Positions 24,711 through 33,384 of a DNA stretch of 36,276 nucleotides are shown one piece after another. The position numbers were made by a program, and so were the translations under genes. How positions within the stretch are numbered: the first letter of the stretch is position 1; every line of letters begins with the position of its first letter. Origin of the DNA: Candidatus Latescibacterota bacterium (lineage in GTDB: Bacteria > Latescibacterota > UBA2968 > UBA8231); NCBI GenBank assembly GCA_009691525.1, contig SICG01000027.1, positions 1 through 36,276 of the forward strand, read 5' to 3'. The notes under the pieces were generated by a model, which saw nothing but the letters and a program-made list of their open reading frames with translations, did no database searches and was not told where the DNA came from.

Positions 24711-25592
24711 TCAGGGGAGGACGGGCAGCACCACCTGCAGCGCCGCGGGCAGGGCCTCGATGAGCACCGGGGTATGGGCCAGGGGCTCGCCGTCGGCGTG
24801 TAACAACTGCGGCTCAGCGGTGTGGATGCGCAACCAGGAAGTTCGCTCCATAGACACGGCCGGATGGTACACGTGGCCACCCCAGAAGAGGCGGGGCAAC
24901 ACCGCCAGAATGGTGCGTTTGGGCACCTGGCGGACGATACACACCTCCAACTTGCCGTCGCGCGGATCGGCGGCTGGGGCGATCTGCATGCCTCCCCCGT
25001 AGGAGCGGGTGTTGGCAGTGGCCACCAGCAGCACCTCGCCTTCAAAGTTACCAAACTCGCCTTCGAGGCGCACCACTGGCGGGCGGAAACGAAAGAGATG
25101 GCCCAAGGTGGCGTACAAATAGCCGGCGGTGCCGGGGAAAGGGGTGCGGCCCTGGCGCATGGCCTCGCTGATCTCGGCGTCAAAGCCGAAAGCCGCTACG
25201 GTGCAGAAAAGCGCCTCGCCCGCCTTCCCCAGGTCAATGGGGGTGGGCAGGCCACGAAGCAATACCTGCAGGGCGCCTTCCAGCCGGCGGGGGACCCCCA
25301 GGGCGCGCGCCAAATCGTTGGCGGTGCCGAAGGGCAGGAGGCCCAGGGGGATCTGCGTGTGGAGCAGCGCCGGCAACACCTCGCGGATGGTGCCGTCTCC
25401 GCCGCAGACCACCAGCCTTTTGCAGCCGGCCTTCACTGCCTGCCGGGCCAGCTCGGCGGCGTGGCCTGGGGCTGCGGTCAGGTGTAGCTCAACGGGGCGC
25501 CCGGCTCGCTGCAGGCACAGGGCTGCGGCTTCGGCGACCCGCCGGCCCCGGCCGCCACCGGCCACCGGGTTGGCGATCAACACCCAGGACAT
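24711..25592 (-). CDS. Diacylglycerol-kinase-catalytic-domain lipid kinase (YegS/DgkB/BmrU family)
   Basis: The 293-residue protein starts with the expected [13 protein letters not shown]. The nucleotide loop [17 protein letters not shown] (GGDGT) and [18 protein letters not shown] follow, then the C-terminal beta-sandwich ([36 protein letters not shown] and LLHADGEPL). Such enzymes phosphorylate diacylglycerol or related lipids with ATP. It starts directly after the LarA-like gene. The position upstream of the Mla-type genes suggests a shared role in membrane lipid turnover. Confidence 0.9.
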   Translation of the reverse strand: MSWVLIANPVAGGGRGRRVAEAAALCLQRAGRPVELHLTAAPGHAAELARQAVKAGCKRLVVCGGDGTIREVLPALLHTQIPLGLLPFGTANDLARALGVPRRLEGALQVLLRGLPTPIDLGKAGEALFCTVAAFGFDAEISEAMRQGRTPFPGTAGYLYATLGHLFRFRPPVVRLEGEFGNFEGEVLLVATANTRSYGGGMQIAPAADPRDGKLEVCIVRQVPKRTILAVLPRLFWGGHVYHPAVSMERTSWLRIHTAEPQLLHADGEPLAHTPVLIEALPAALQVVLPVLP

Positions 25593-27218
25593 TCAGAGGG
25601 CCTGCTTCACGCGGATATAACCCACCGGCGGACAGCGGAAATAACTGACTGCGGCCTCGGGGTTGCCCAGGTGCCGGCGCGCGGCGGCCACGGCCTCCAT
25701 CACGCTCTTGCAGCATTCCCAGCCCAGGATATCGGCGCCCCGGTGGTCGGTCCCGCAACCCACCGCATACACCTTGCCTACCTGGTCCATGCCGTGGGCC
25801 GCCCAGGTGTACATGTAGAAACCGTGGACCCCGGCCGGGGCCAGTCCTTGGCGGTAGAGGTCGTTGAGCCGTTGGTCCTGGGCGAATTCCTCCTGGAAGG
25901 CCTCGAATTCGTCCAATCCCCGGTGGGAGGTGAGGACCTTCTCAAAAAACTCGCGGTACAGGGTGTGGGTCGGCTCGGTCCACTTGTAGGGCAGGGGGTT
26001 GACCACAATCACCGCCCCGCCGGGACGCACCAGCGGCACCCCGTCGAGGTACATGTTGTAGTAGTACCCCAGGGCATAGGTATTGACCAGCAGCGGGTTG
26101 AGGTAGGTGTCTTTGGTGTACGGGCCGATGCAGGTGGGGGCGAGCAGGAGGATGTCGCACTGGCCCTCCACCTCCACGATCTTGTCGGTGTAGCAGGCCT
26201 CGAGGGTCTTCTGGTGTACCGCTGCGGTCTCGCCGGCATTGAGGGCCACCAGGCCGAAAGGACCGCGGGTGGCCCAGAAGATCTTCAGGCGCAGCCAGTG
26301 GGGCAGCAGTTTGAGGCCCCAGACGCTCGAGTACATGAGCACCTTCTCGAACAGGCTCAGCTCCCTGTCGATCTGCTGCACCCAGGCCAGGTGCCAGGGG
26401 AAGAGGTTTTCGTCCAGCACGCTCTCGATGTGGAAGATATCGATCTTTTGCTGGATCACCTTGCCGATGCGGGTGAAGGATTGGTGCATCAGGCTGCGAG
26501 GGGGGTCGTAGAGGGACCGGGTGTGGCGCAGGGTCTGGGAGTCGTGGTTGTGCCGCAGACTGCGGTGGCTGACCAGGCCGGTGGCATAGGATTTGTATCC
26601 CCCGTCCATGGCTACATAATTGACGTTGAAGTAGATCAGCAGGTCGGCTTCGGCAAACGACCGGCACACCTCGACGTCTTCCCCCTTCTCGGTGTATCCC
26701 AGGTGTACGTTGTCCTCGGGGTCGATGGCGTTGTAGTTGCGCATCCGCCCGGGGAAGTATTTGCGGTAGAGCCGGCTGCCGCAGAGATGGCGGAATTCAT
26801 CGGGCCGGATGGGCCGGTGCAGGGCAATGGCGCAGATAAATTCGAGATCGGTGACGCCCTCTTCGAGACAGATGCGCTCCACCTGGTCCATCATGATGGC
26901 GCGGATGTCCGGGCTCTTCATGGGAGGCAGGGGGAGGCTCACATCGTCGAAGGCGAAGACAATTTTGGCTGTTGCCTTGGTTTGGCGAAGCTGGCGCAGT
27001 TTCTCGCGCAGGGGCGGGGTGCCCGTGGGCTGGTCCAGGGCCTGGATCAGCCTTTCCTCGATGCGGCCCCGGCTGCGTTCGCCGTCGGCACGCACCCCTG
27101 GATAGATGACCCGGGTGCCTTCGGGCAGTTCCTGGAGGCACATGCCCTCCCCGAACTGAAAGAGGAACTTCTCGCCCTTGCGGGCATAAAGGGTCTGGGG
27201 GGCGAATTTTCGGCTCAT
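25593..27218 (-). CDS. LarA-like protein (lactate racemase N-terminal/DUF2088 family), atypical
   Basis: This is a 541-residue protein, longer than LarA (about 425). The layout follows LarA: FAFDDVSLPLPP (Asp91/92, position of the D-x-T-R-P motif), CAIALHRPIRPDEF (His134, the HRP block), ADLLIYFNVNYVAMDGGYKSYATGLVSHRSLRHNHD (Lys209 in GGYK and His225 in NH). LarA racemises 2-hydroxyacids using a nickel-pincer nucleotide attached through such a Lys and His. The conserved His of the 'PH' preceding the glycine loop is not visible (YVAMDGG), so a changed reaction is likely. No larB/C/E cofactor genes are in the window. It lies seven bases after the alcohol dehydrogenase gene. Confidence 0.65.
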   Translation of the reverse strand: MSRKFAPQTLYARKGEKFLFQFGEGMCLQELPEGTRVIYPGVRADGERSRGRIEERLIQALDQPTGTPPLREKLRQLRQTKATAKIVFAFDDVSLPLPPMKSPDIRAIMMDQVERICLEEGVTDLEFICAIALHRPIRPDEFRHLCGSRLYRKYFPGRMRNYNAIDPEDNVHLGYTEKGEDVEVCRSFAEADLLIYFNVNYVAMDGGYKSYATGLVSHRSLRHNHDSQTLRHTRSLYDPPRSLMHQSFTRIGKVIQQKIDIFHIESVLDENLFPWHLAWVQQIDRELSLFEKVLMYSSVWGLKLLPHWLRLKIFWATRGPFGLVALNAGETAAVHQKTLEACYTDKIVEVEGQCDILLLAPTCIGPYTKDTYLNPLLVNTYALGYYYNMYLDGVPLVRPGGAVIVVNPLPYKWTEPTHTLYREFFEKVLTSHRGLDEFEAFQEEFAQDQRLNDLYRQGLAPAGVHGFYMYTWAAHGMDQVGKVYAVGCGTDHRGADILGWECCKSVMEAVAAARRHLGNPEAAVSYFRCPPVGYIRVKQAL

Positions 27219-27225
27219 AGGGGAC

Positions 27226-28458
27226 TCAACTGGGAAGGCGCAGGTCGAAGGCGGTTTTGATTACCCGGCTCTGGCCGGAGGACAAGGCGGTGTGTACGGC
27301 GCGCCGGTACTGGGAGAGCGGAAAACGCGCCCCTACCAAGCCGTCGAGCCGTCCGCGCATCTGGCGCAGAAATTCGAGGGCAAGGGCAAAGGTGCGGATG
27401 GGTCGGCCCTGGTAGTTCTCGAAGCAGTAAGTGTAGGTGCCGGCCATCTCGATTTCCTTGTGCCACAGAGCGGTCCAGTCGATGCCTTTGGCAATGGCCG
27501 GCATGCCCACCACCATCACCCGGCCCTGGCTGCGGGTGTAGCGCAGGGCATCGTCGAGGGTGGTGCTAGAGGCCACGCAGTCAAAGGTCAGATCCGCCCC
27601 GCCCAGGACCACGGGTTTGCCCAGCTCGGGCTGGTACGACTTGGCCCCGTAATGCCGACACAGGAGTTCCCCAAGGTCGGCCTGGCCGCGGATAATATAG
27701 TCGGCGCCCAGGCGGTGGGCTACCTTCTCCTGGTGCGGGTAGCGGGCTAGCACGGTGATGCGGCACTGGGGTTCGATCAGGCGCAGGGCTGCCAGGGTGA
27801 GCAGCCCGATGGCGCCGGCCCCGATGATCAGCACCTGATCCTGGGCCTGCACCCTGGACTTGAGCACCGCGTGCAGGGCGCAACTGAAGGGCTCCACCAG
27901 AATCTCCTCGTCGGCGGAGAGGCCCTCGGGCAGGTGATGGAGCTGGAAGGGATGGGCGGCCAGATACTCGCTCCAACCGCCACCGGTGTCGCGGCAGTAC
28001 CCGGTCTGAGGTCCGGGGGCTAACGCGCCGGTGGCGATGTTCTCGCAGGTGGGGTAGTGGCCGCGACTGCAGGGTCGGCAGGGCGGTGAGATGCCGCGCA
28101 CCGCGCAGGAGAGGGCTGGCTCCAGGGTAACCCGGTCGCCCACCTGCCAGTCCCCGCCGGTCTTGGAGCCCACCTGCACCAACTCGCCAGTCAACTCGTG
28201 GCCCAGCACGAAGGGGAAGGAGGTGAGGGGCGAGAAGTAGGGGCTGCCTTTGGCGGTGAGGGTGGCCAGATCAGATCCGCAGATGCCGCTCTGATGGGTC
28301 CTGATCACCACCCATTCTGGACCTGGGGGTACCGGTTCTGGCAACTCGACCAGGCGCAGCGGTGCCAGGGAGCTGGTCACCAGACTTTTGAAGCGATGCC
28401 CCAGGCTGCGGATGAGCAGGTACCGGGGCACGCTCTTGATGTATTGGAGGGCTAACAT
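27226..28458 (-). CDS. Zinc-dependent medium-chain alcohol/polyol dehydrogenase
   Basis: This is a 410-residue MDR protein. Catalytic zinc ligands are in SGICGSDL (Cys) and VLGHELTG (His-Glu). A structural-zinc cluster is present in modified form: C-AVRGISPP-C-RP-C-SRGHYPT-C. The Rossmann motif is IIGAGAIGLLTLAAL. The family oxidises alcohols or polyols with NAD(P). An N-terminal extension of about 30 residues precedes the domain. The gene is three bases downstream of the HAD phosphatase gene and is followed by the LarA-like gene. A joint pathway with these (2-hydroxyacid or polyol interconversion) is inference. Confidence 0.88.
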   Translation of the reverse strand: MLALQYIKSVPRYLLIRSLGHRFKSLVTSSLAPLRLVELPEPVPPGPEWVVIRTHQSGICGSDLATLTAKGSPYFSPLTSFPFVLGHELTGELVQVGSKTGGDWQVGDRVTLEPALSCAVRGISPPCRPCSRGHYPTCENIATGALAPGPQTGYCRDTGGGWSEYLAAHPFQLHHLPEGLSADEEILVEPFSCALHAVLKSRVQAQDQVLIIGAGAIGLLTLAALRLIEPQCRITVLARYPHQEKVAHRLGADYIIRGQADLGELLCRHYGAKSYQPELGKPVVLGGADLTFDCVASSTTLDDALRYTRSQGRVMVVGMPAIAKGIDWTALWHKEIEMAGTYTYCFENYQGRPIRTFALALEFLRQMRGRLDGLVGARFPLSQYRRAVHTALSSGQSRVIKTAFDLRLPS

Positions 28459-28461
28459 GGC

Positions 28462-29160
28462 CTATGAGGGTTGGGGCGGCAGGGACCAGCGCCGCACCTG
28501 CCAGCCCTGGGCAGCAGCCAGGCGGGACAGCGCGCCGTGCGGGTTGACCGCCACCGGGTGACCCACTGCCGCGAGCATCGGGATGTCGGCCGGATCGTTA
28601 CCATAGGCATAGCATTCGCGCAGGTCAAGCTGATGTTGGGCGGCATATTCCCGCACTGCCCGCGCCTTTTCCCCCTCGCTGAGAGGGGGGGTGGTCAGCT
28701 CGCCGGTGAAGCGCCCCTCGCGTTCCCCGAGGGCGACACTGAGGGTATCGGTGATGCCCAAATACCGGGCCAGGGGAGCGACGATAAAATCGAGGGATCC
28801 GGTGACCAACACGATGCGGCAGCCGGCCTGCTGGTGGAGGCGCAGCGTCTCCAAGGCCTCAGGAAACAGGCGCTGGCCGAGGAAATCGGCGAAGAGTTGT
28901 TCCGCATCGGCGCGCGTCTGCGCCGCAGGCATGCCGGCGTAACTTCGGTAAAAGAAGCGGTTGAATAGGGCGCGATCCACCTTGTCGAAGGCCAGGAAGA
29001 GCGGCACCCGGGGCAGGAAGTGACAGTACCACCATATCCGAGCGGCCACCGAACTGCGCCGCAGGGCCAGGTAGCGGTAGTAGTGCACGACATTGGCATG
29101 CACCAGGGTGCCGTCCACGTCGAAGAAGGCGGCGAGTTGAGGGACCGCAGTGTCGGACAT
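28462..29160 (-). CDS. HAD-IB family phosphatase
   Basis: This is a 232-residue protein. FFDVDGTLV holds the nucleophile Asp and the general acid Asp. VTGSLDFIV (motif II), EGEKARAVREYA (Lys, motif III) and YAYGNDPADIPML (motif IV) complete the HAD set. The cap between motif I and II (YYRYLALRR...FFYRSYAGM) is of the SerB/PgpC-like IB type. Members dephosphorylate phosphoserine or phosphatidylglycerol phosphate; the co-location with lipid genes favours a lipid-related substrate, as inference. The start at 29160 is chosen because homology begins at its Met and the predicted promoter lies just upstream. The frame is open far further upstream, but that stretch overlaps promoters and the opposite gene. 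Confidence 0.87.
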   Translation of the reverse strand: MSDTAVPQLAAFFDVDGTLVHANVVHYYRYLALRRSSVAARIWWYCHFLPRVPLFLAFDKVDRALFNRFFYRSYAGMPAAQTRADAEQLFADFLGQRLFPEALETLRLHQQAGCRIVLVTGSLDFIVAPLARYLGITDTLSVALGEREGRFTGELTTPPLSEGEKARAVREYAAQHQLDLRECYAYGNDPADIPMLAAVGHPVAVNPHGALSRLAAAQGWQVRRWSLPPQPS

Positions 29161-29186
29161 AGGTAGGTTGGGATGAGGGAGGAGGA

Positions 29187-29215
29187 AATATAGGGCCACA
29201 CCTGAGGGCTGACAA
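29187..29215 (-). promoter_or_regulatory. Candidate promoter of the HAD-to-aspC block
   Basis: On the minus strand TTGTCA (29210-29215) and TATATT (29187-29192) are 17 bases apart; each matches the consensus at five of six positions. Transcription would start about 20 bases before the HAD start codon. Confidence 0.5.
29190..29207. repeat. 18-base motif, copy 1 (direct repeat)
   Basis: ATAGGGCCACACCTGAGG lies between the -35 and -10 elements of the minus-strand promoter. A copy with one difference lies 88 bases further on. Confidence 0.6.
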
Positions 29216-29249
29216 ACCCCTGAGGCACGAGAACTGTCTGAGCCTTTGC

Positions 29250-29279
29250 TTGCATGTTGATTGGTGGATTGCCTAAAAT
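29250..29279 (+). promoter_or_regulatory. Candidate promoter of the SDR/carbohydrate cassette
   Basis: TAAAAT (29274-29279, five of six) is preceded after 18 bases by a weak TTGCAT (29250-29255). The predicted transcription start falls inside the second copy of the 18-base repeat. Confidence 0.38.
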
Positions 29280-29295
29280 AGGGCCAAACCTGAGG
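29278..29295. repeat. 18-base motif, copy 2 (direct repeat)
   Basis: ATAGGGCCAAACCTGAGG differs from copy 1 at one base and covers the presumed start site of the plus-strand promoter. A shared regulator could thus act on both divergent units. Confidence 0.6.
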
Positions 29296-29317
29296 AGCGA
29301 CCCCGAGGAGGACTTTC

Positions 29318-30052
29318 ATGGCAAGGAAACTAGCCGGCAGGGTAGCCCTGGTGACCGGTGGCGGAAGAGGAATCGGCCGGGCGATCTGCCAGCTCTTCGC
29401 CGAAGAAGGGGCACACGTGGGCGTGGCCGATATCGACAAGAAATTGGCCGAACAGACCCTGGAGACTCTGCCTACTCCAGGGATAGCGCTGCAGTTAGAT
29501 GTCGCGGCCAAGAGAGCTGTGGAAGCCGGGTTTTCCGACCTCGTGGCGCACTTTGGACAACTGGATATCCTGGTAAACAACGCCGGGATACTGCTCTCTA
29601 CCACCTTTGAGGATTGTAGCGAGGAAACCTGGGATCGTATCCTGGCGGTAAACCTCAAGGGGACTTTTTTGTGCTGTCAGGCTGCCATCCCGCTGATGAA
29701 ACCCCGCGGCATCGGCGCAATCGTCAACATGAGTTCAGTGGCGGCCAAGAGCGGCGGATTCACTGGTCATCCGCCTTATGTCGCCGCCAAAGCCGGCGTC
29801 TCCGCCCTTACCATCGGACTGGCGCGGTACCTGGCACCACATCGGGTCAGGGTCAACGCCATTGCACCAGGTGTCATCGACACCGATATGACCAAGACGG
29901 CCAGCCATGCCGATCTGGCAGCCCAGATCCCCCTGGGCGAAGTCGGCACGGCCCGGGACGTAGCCCAGTGCGCCCTCTTTCTGGCCTCGGATGAGGCGCG
30001 GCATATCACGGGTGAGATCATCGATGTGAACGGGGGATTGTGGATGGACTGA
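29318..30052 (+). CDS. SDR family NAD(P)-dependent dehydrogenase (FabG-like)
   Basis: This is a 244-residue classical short-chain dehydrogenase. TGGGRGIG is the cofactor loop, VADID contains the Asp after strand 2 (favouring NAD), LVNNAGIL is present, Ser lies in MSSVAAKSGG, and YVAAK holds the catalytic Tyr and Lys. IAPGVIDTDMT and ITGEIIDVNGGLWMD end the fold. It is FabG-like but is more probably a sugar or sugar-acid dehydrogenase, as its neighbours are a sugar isomerase-like gene and a transporter. A strong ribosome site GAGGAGG (29305-29311) precedes the ATG. Confidence 0.92.
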   Translation: MARKLAGRVALVTGGGRGIGRAICQLFAEEGAHVGVADIDKKLAEQTLETLPTPGIALQLDVAAKRAVEAGFSDLVAHFGQLDILVNNAGILLSTTFEDCSEETWDRILAVNLKGTFLCCQAAIPLMKPRGIGAIVNMSSVAAKSGGFTGHPPYVAAKAGVSALTIGLARYLAPHRVRVNAIAPGVIDTDMTKTASHADLAAQIPLGEVGTARDVAQCALFLASDEARHITGEIIDVNGGLWMD

Positions 30053-30125
30053 ACGGTGCTGAGCCGCGCGCAACTAGCCCGGTGAAGAAAGGGTTTTGGC
30101 AATCACATCACGAGGTGGAGGATCC

Positions 30126-30956
30126 ATGAGACTCGGATTGGCCTGTGCCGATTTTACCTTTCCAATTTTGCCTCACCATCAGGTCTTGCGATTGATTTCC
30201 ATGCTGGGGTTCAAAGGGGTGGATATCGGGCTCTTTGAGGACCGGTCTCACCTGCAGCCCTCAAGCGAGTTTGGGCAGGTATCCCGCTCGGCGCGTCACC
30301 TCAGAAGGAAGTTGGCCGATAGCGGTCTGATCGCCGCGGATCTATTTCTGCAACTGGCGCTGGACTACGAATCCTGTGCCGTCAACCAGCCGCGGTCCCA
30401 ACGCCGGCGTCAAGCGCGCGACGCGTTCCTCCAGACACTGGATTATGCAGCCGGGTGCGAGGCCAGACACATTACGGCTTTGCCAGGCGTGCATTTCAAG
30501 GAAGAGCGCCGAAGCGAATCAGTGGCTCGCGCGGCGGCGGAATTGGCCTGGCGGGTGGAAAAGGCGAAGGAGTACCGCATCGTTTTTGGCATTGAGCCCC
30601 ATATCGGGTCCTTTGCTGATACCCCCCAGCGCGCGGCAAAATTAGTGCAGGCTGTTCCCGGCCTGACCCTCACCCTCGACTACGGCCATTTCTTGCCTCG
30701 TGGGTTTCGGGAGGAGGATGTTGAGCCGTTGATCCAGTACTCCAGCCATTTTCACGTACGCGGCGCTGACAAGCATGGCCGGGCGTCCTCGTTTGTGGCC
30801 AATACTCTGAACTGGAAGCGCATCCTCGAGGTCATGGGGAAAACGGGGTACCGCGGATGGCTCGAGCTGGAGTACGGCGGGAACAACGTTACGGATACTG
30901 TAGGTTTCCGCGATTACTTCCAATCCCTTGGTCACGCCCGAGGCCCGCGCAACTGA
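30126..30956 (+). CDS. Sugar phosphate isomerase/epimerase-like TIM barrel (AP endonuclease 2 family)
   Basis: This is a 276-residue protein beginning MRLGLACADFTFPI. Blocks typical of the xylose-isomerase-like TIM barrel are GFKGVDIGLFE, ARHITALPGVHF, YRIVFGIEPHIGSFADTP (metal Glu), LTLTLDYGHF (Asp and His), HFHVRGADKHGRA and GWLELEYGG (final Glu). Members isomerise or epimerise sugars, keto-sugars or inosose. ATG 30126 is preceded by GGAGG (30117-30121); an upstream in-frame ATG at 30096 has no such site. It follows the SDR gene by 73 bases. Confidence 0.85.
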   Translation: MRLGLACADFTFPILPHHQVLRLISMLGFKGVDIGLFEDRSHLQPSSEFGQVSRSARHLRRKLADSGLIAADLFLQLALDYESCAVNQPRSQRRRQARDAFLQTLDYAAGCEARHITALPGVHFKEERRSESVARAAAELAWRVEKAKEYRIVFGIEPHIGSFADTPQRAAKLVQAVPGLTLTLDYGHFLPRGFREEDVEPLIQYSSHFHVRGADKHGRASSFVANTLNWKRILEVMGKTGYRGWLELEYGGNNVTDTVGFRDYFQSLGHARGPRN

Positions 30957-31070
30957 GTATCAGTACCTTTTTAAGCCAGGCCAGGAACATCGAACCCGGG
31001 ATGGTCCGTGCTCACGGTGGCCCTGAGCCGATACACCAACGCTTGATGCGGCCGCGAGGAGAACGAAACG

Positions 31071-33125
31071 GTGAAATTATCGATCCCCACTCCAGAACAG
31101 TGGCTCCGCCACCTCCTGCCTTTGCCGCAGGAAATCTCCTTTGGCGATACGGTGATCTGCAATCCCAGGGAGGTGGCCATCAGGGTTGGCGAAAAGGCCA
31201 CCCCGGCAGAACGAATGGCCCAAACTGAGCTGATGAACCTTTTCCAAGAAAGGTGCGGTTTGGCCCCCAAGGGATCGCGATTTGAGATCGTCCTGGGCAT
31301 CCTGGACGTCCGGGATAGGGTGGGAGGACAGTCCGTTGCCCAGGCCAATAGACTTGCCGAGCTTCCCAATCGCGATCAGGCGTATCTGATTCAGCCTCAG
31401 GGAGCCGAAGGGTTGGTGCTTGCCGGGTTGAGTGGAAAGGGGGTCTACTACGCTGTCCGGACCCTATGCCAGCTCCTCGAACCTGTCCTCGGTCCCGAGC
31501 AGGTCGGTATCCCCTTGGTCACCATCGTTGATTGGCCCGACCTGGCCGAACGCGGCCTGTGGAATTTCCCCCAGCCTGTCGCTTGGATACCCTGGTTATC
31601 TTCGCTCAAGCTCAATTATGGGAAGATGAGCGAAACCACGCTCCACCCCATCGAGAGGGGAAGGCCGATCCACGCTGAGATCGAGCGGAGTCTGATGGAA
31701 GAGAGTCGGCTGCGGGCTTTCAATTATTTCCCTTATATCCTGCATCTCAATTTCCTGCACGATGTCGGGCTGTTTTCCGCCTATCCAGAATTGGCCGGCA
31801 AGGGGGATGGTGCGTTAGCTGGCCGGTACCTTGCCCATAAGGGGGGGAACCAGCACCGCGTACCCTGTGCCTCCAATCCCCTCCTCGTCGATATCCTAGT
31901 CGGATGGATGACGGACATTGCCGATCAGGGCGCCGAGGAGGTAAGCTGTTGGCTCTCTGAGCGACCCGCCCAGTGCGGGTGCCTGAGTTGCACTGCCGTG
32001 GGCCAGTTTGTTCTGGAGGCCCGCGCTTTTGTCGCGGCTTGGCAAAGGGTCCGCTGTTCGCACCCGCGTTTCCAGATCCGGCTGTTCCTCTCAACCACCA
32101 CACCCCAGAAGGATCACCAGGTCCTGGCCGAAACGCCTGCAGAGGTCAAAATAGAACGCGCTTGCGCCACCGCTATGGAGCGCGTCCTCTGCGAGCCTCG
32201 AGACCTGATGACCAATCCGCTGCTGGACCATCTTGCCTCCCAGGGGCGCTGGTTGGTCAGTTACGATGTGCCGTTGACGGTTAATGCCTGCGTAGATACA
32301 CCGGAGTTCAAGCTGCCTGAATCTTCAGCTCACCGTGTCAGGGATTATGTCCGGCACCTCCATCGGCGCCATTATCAGGGTGCCAGCGGGATGATGGCCT
32401 GGCGCACGATGGCCAAAGAAATCTGCGGTTTCAACATTCACGCCCTAGCCGAGTGGGCGTGGAACGTCGAAGGTCGCAGTGAAAGGGAATTCGCCATCGC
32501 CTGGGCTACCATCCAAGGGTACGAGCATCCTGAGCAAGTTGGGGAGTGGTCGGAACTAATGGGACCCCTGGAATTCGATGTCTATGACTCAGATTTCCCG
32601 ATCTGCTTTTCGTGGGGGCAAGCCGAGGCTATGGTGAAGCAACGCCGCCGACCCAGTCTGGGTGAAGGCATGTTTCGGTATTTTCGGGATGCCGGGGATT
32701 TTGACCGCAAACTGGAGGTCTGCCAGAGAGCAATGAGTTTGGCAAAGGGGTTTTCCAGTCCAATGTTGGCGCTCGAGACGGAAGTGGTGAGGTCCTATGT
32801 TGGCCTAGCAAAGAGCATTTATTGGGTCGCAGAAATGGCCGCCACCGTTGATCTTCCTCAGCCTGAACAACAAGAGCGAGTGGGTATGGCTCTGCAGGAC
32901 CTCAAACAGGCCCAGACCGAGAATGTGGCAGCGATCAGGTCCTGGCGCAGCGCTTTGGGGCCAGAGCCCTGGCATCACCGGGTCCACGACGCTCTCCTGG
33001 CGACAATTACTTGTGTCCAAGGGATATGCGACTATTTCACTGACAGGCATCTGTATTTCCCAGAAACTGCTGTGGTGGCAACCTCCGCCTTGGAGGGGAT
33101 AGGAAGCAAGAGGAAAGCGCCCTGA
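31071..33125 (+). CDS. Large GH20/GH67-like glycoside-hydrolase-family protein
   Basis: This 684-residue protein starts at GTG with GAGGAG about ten bases upstream. Residues 100-145 (QAYLIQPQGAEGLVLAGLSGKGVYYAVRTLCQLLEP) match the zincin-like beta-alpha domain that precedes the barrel in GH20, GH67 and GH84 enzymes. The middle part (about 175-480) looks like a TIM barrel; QCGCLSC resembles the C-x-C-x2-C segment of DUF4838-type relatives. A helical C-terminal domain follows. No signal peptide is visible, so it should be cytoplasmic. The paired acidic catalytic residues (DE) of GH20 are not evident. A role in cleaving imported oligosaccharides fits the transporter downstream, but substrate and activity are unproven. 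Confidence 0.68.
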   Translation: MKLSIPTPEQWLRHLLPLPQEISFGDTVICNPREVAIRVGEKATPAERMAQTELMNLFQERCGLAPKGSRFEIVLGILDVRDRVGGQSVAQANRLAELPNRDQAYLIQPQGAEGLVLAGLSGKGVYYAVRTLCQLLEPVLGPEQVGIPLVTIVDWPDLAERGLWNFPQPVAWIPWLSSLKLNYGKMSETTLHPIERGRPIHAEIERSLMEESRLRAFNYFPYILHLNFLHDVGLFSAYPELAGKGDGALAGRYLAHKGGNQHRVPCASNPLLVDILVGWMTDIADQGAEEVSCWLSERPAQCGCLSCTAVGQFVLEARAFVAAWQRVRCSHPRFQIRLFLSTTTPQKDHQVLAETPAEVKIERACATAMERVLCEPRDLMTNPLLDHLASQGRWLVSYDVPLTVNACVDTPEFKLPESSAHRVRDYVRHLHRRHYQGASGMMAWRTMAKEICGFNIHALAEWAWNVEGRSEREFAIAWATIQGYEHPEQVGEWSELMGPLEFDVYDSDFPICFSWGQAEAMVKQRRRPSLGEGMFRYFRDAGDFDRKLEVCQRAMSLAKGFSSPMLALETEVVRSYVGLAKSIYWVAEMAATVDLPQPEQQERVGMALQDLKQAQTENVAAIRSWRSALGPEPWHHRVHDALLATITCVQGICDYFTDRHLYFPETAVVATSALEGIGSKRKAP

Positions 33126-33222
33126 GTTGCGGTCGGGGAGAGGGGCCAGGCCCCGTCGTCCACCACACAGAGCGCACCAGGTTTCGGGATTGGGATACTG
33201 CATCGAGTCGTACTGTGCAGAC

Positions 33223-33250
33223 AAGACAATCACAAGAAAAAACTTATAAA
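33223..33250 (+). promoter_or_regulatory. Weak candidate promoter upstream of the structured leader
   Basis: AAGACA (33223-33228) and TATAAA (33245-33250) are 16 bases apart in an A/T-rich patch that stands out from its surroundings. Confidence 0.25.
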
Positions 33251-33384
33251 CTCCTTGATTTGCCTGGCCTCCCAAGCTACCTTTCATGCCCGGAGTCTCC
33301 ACCTCTGCACGTGTGTTCTCCCAAGGTCAATCCCCGGTCTTGTTCTACTGAGCTACCTAGTGCTGTCGCGGGTCGTTGAATTTT

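Noticed and set aside
25671-27260. Plus-strand open frame of about 529 codons opposite the LarA-like gene
   Set aside because: No family motifs, and biased composition expected from antisense reading of GC-rich codons. The minus-strand product has recognisable LarA blocks.
29161-29658. N-terminal extension of the HAD phosphatase frame of about 166 codons
   Set aside because: It would cover the predicted promoters, both 18-base repeats and the 5' part of the SDR gene on the other strand, and lacks HAD-like content. Homology begins at the Met at 29160.
33345-33357. tRNA-like string GGTAGCTCAGTAG on the minus strand
   Set aside because: No matching D-stem partner, anticodon stem or T-arm could be paired around it, so no tRNA gene is called; at most a remnant or coincidence.
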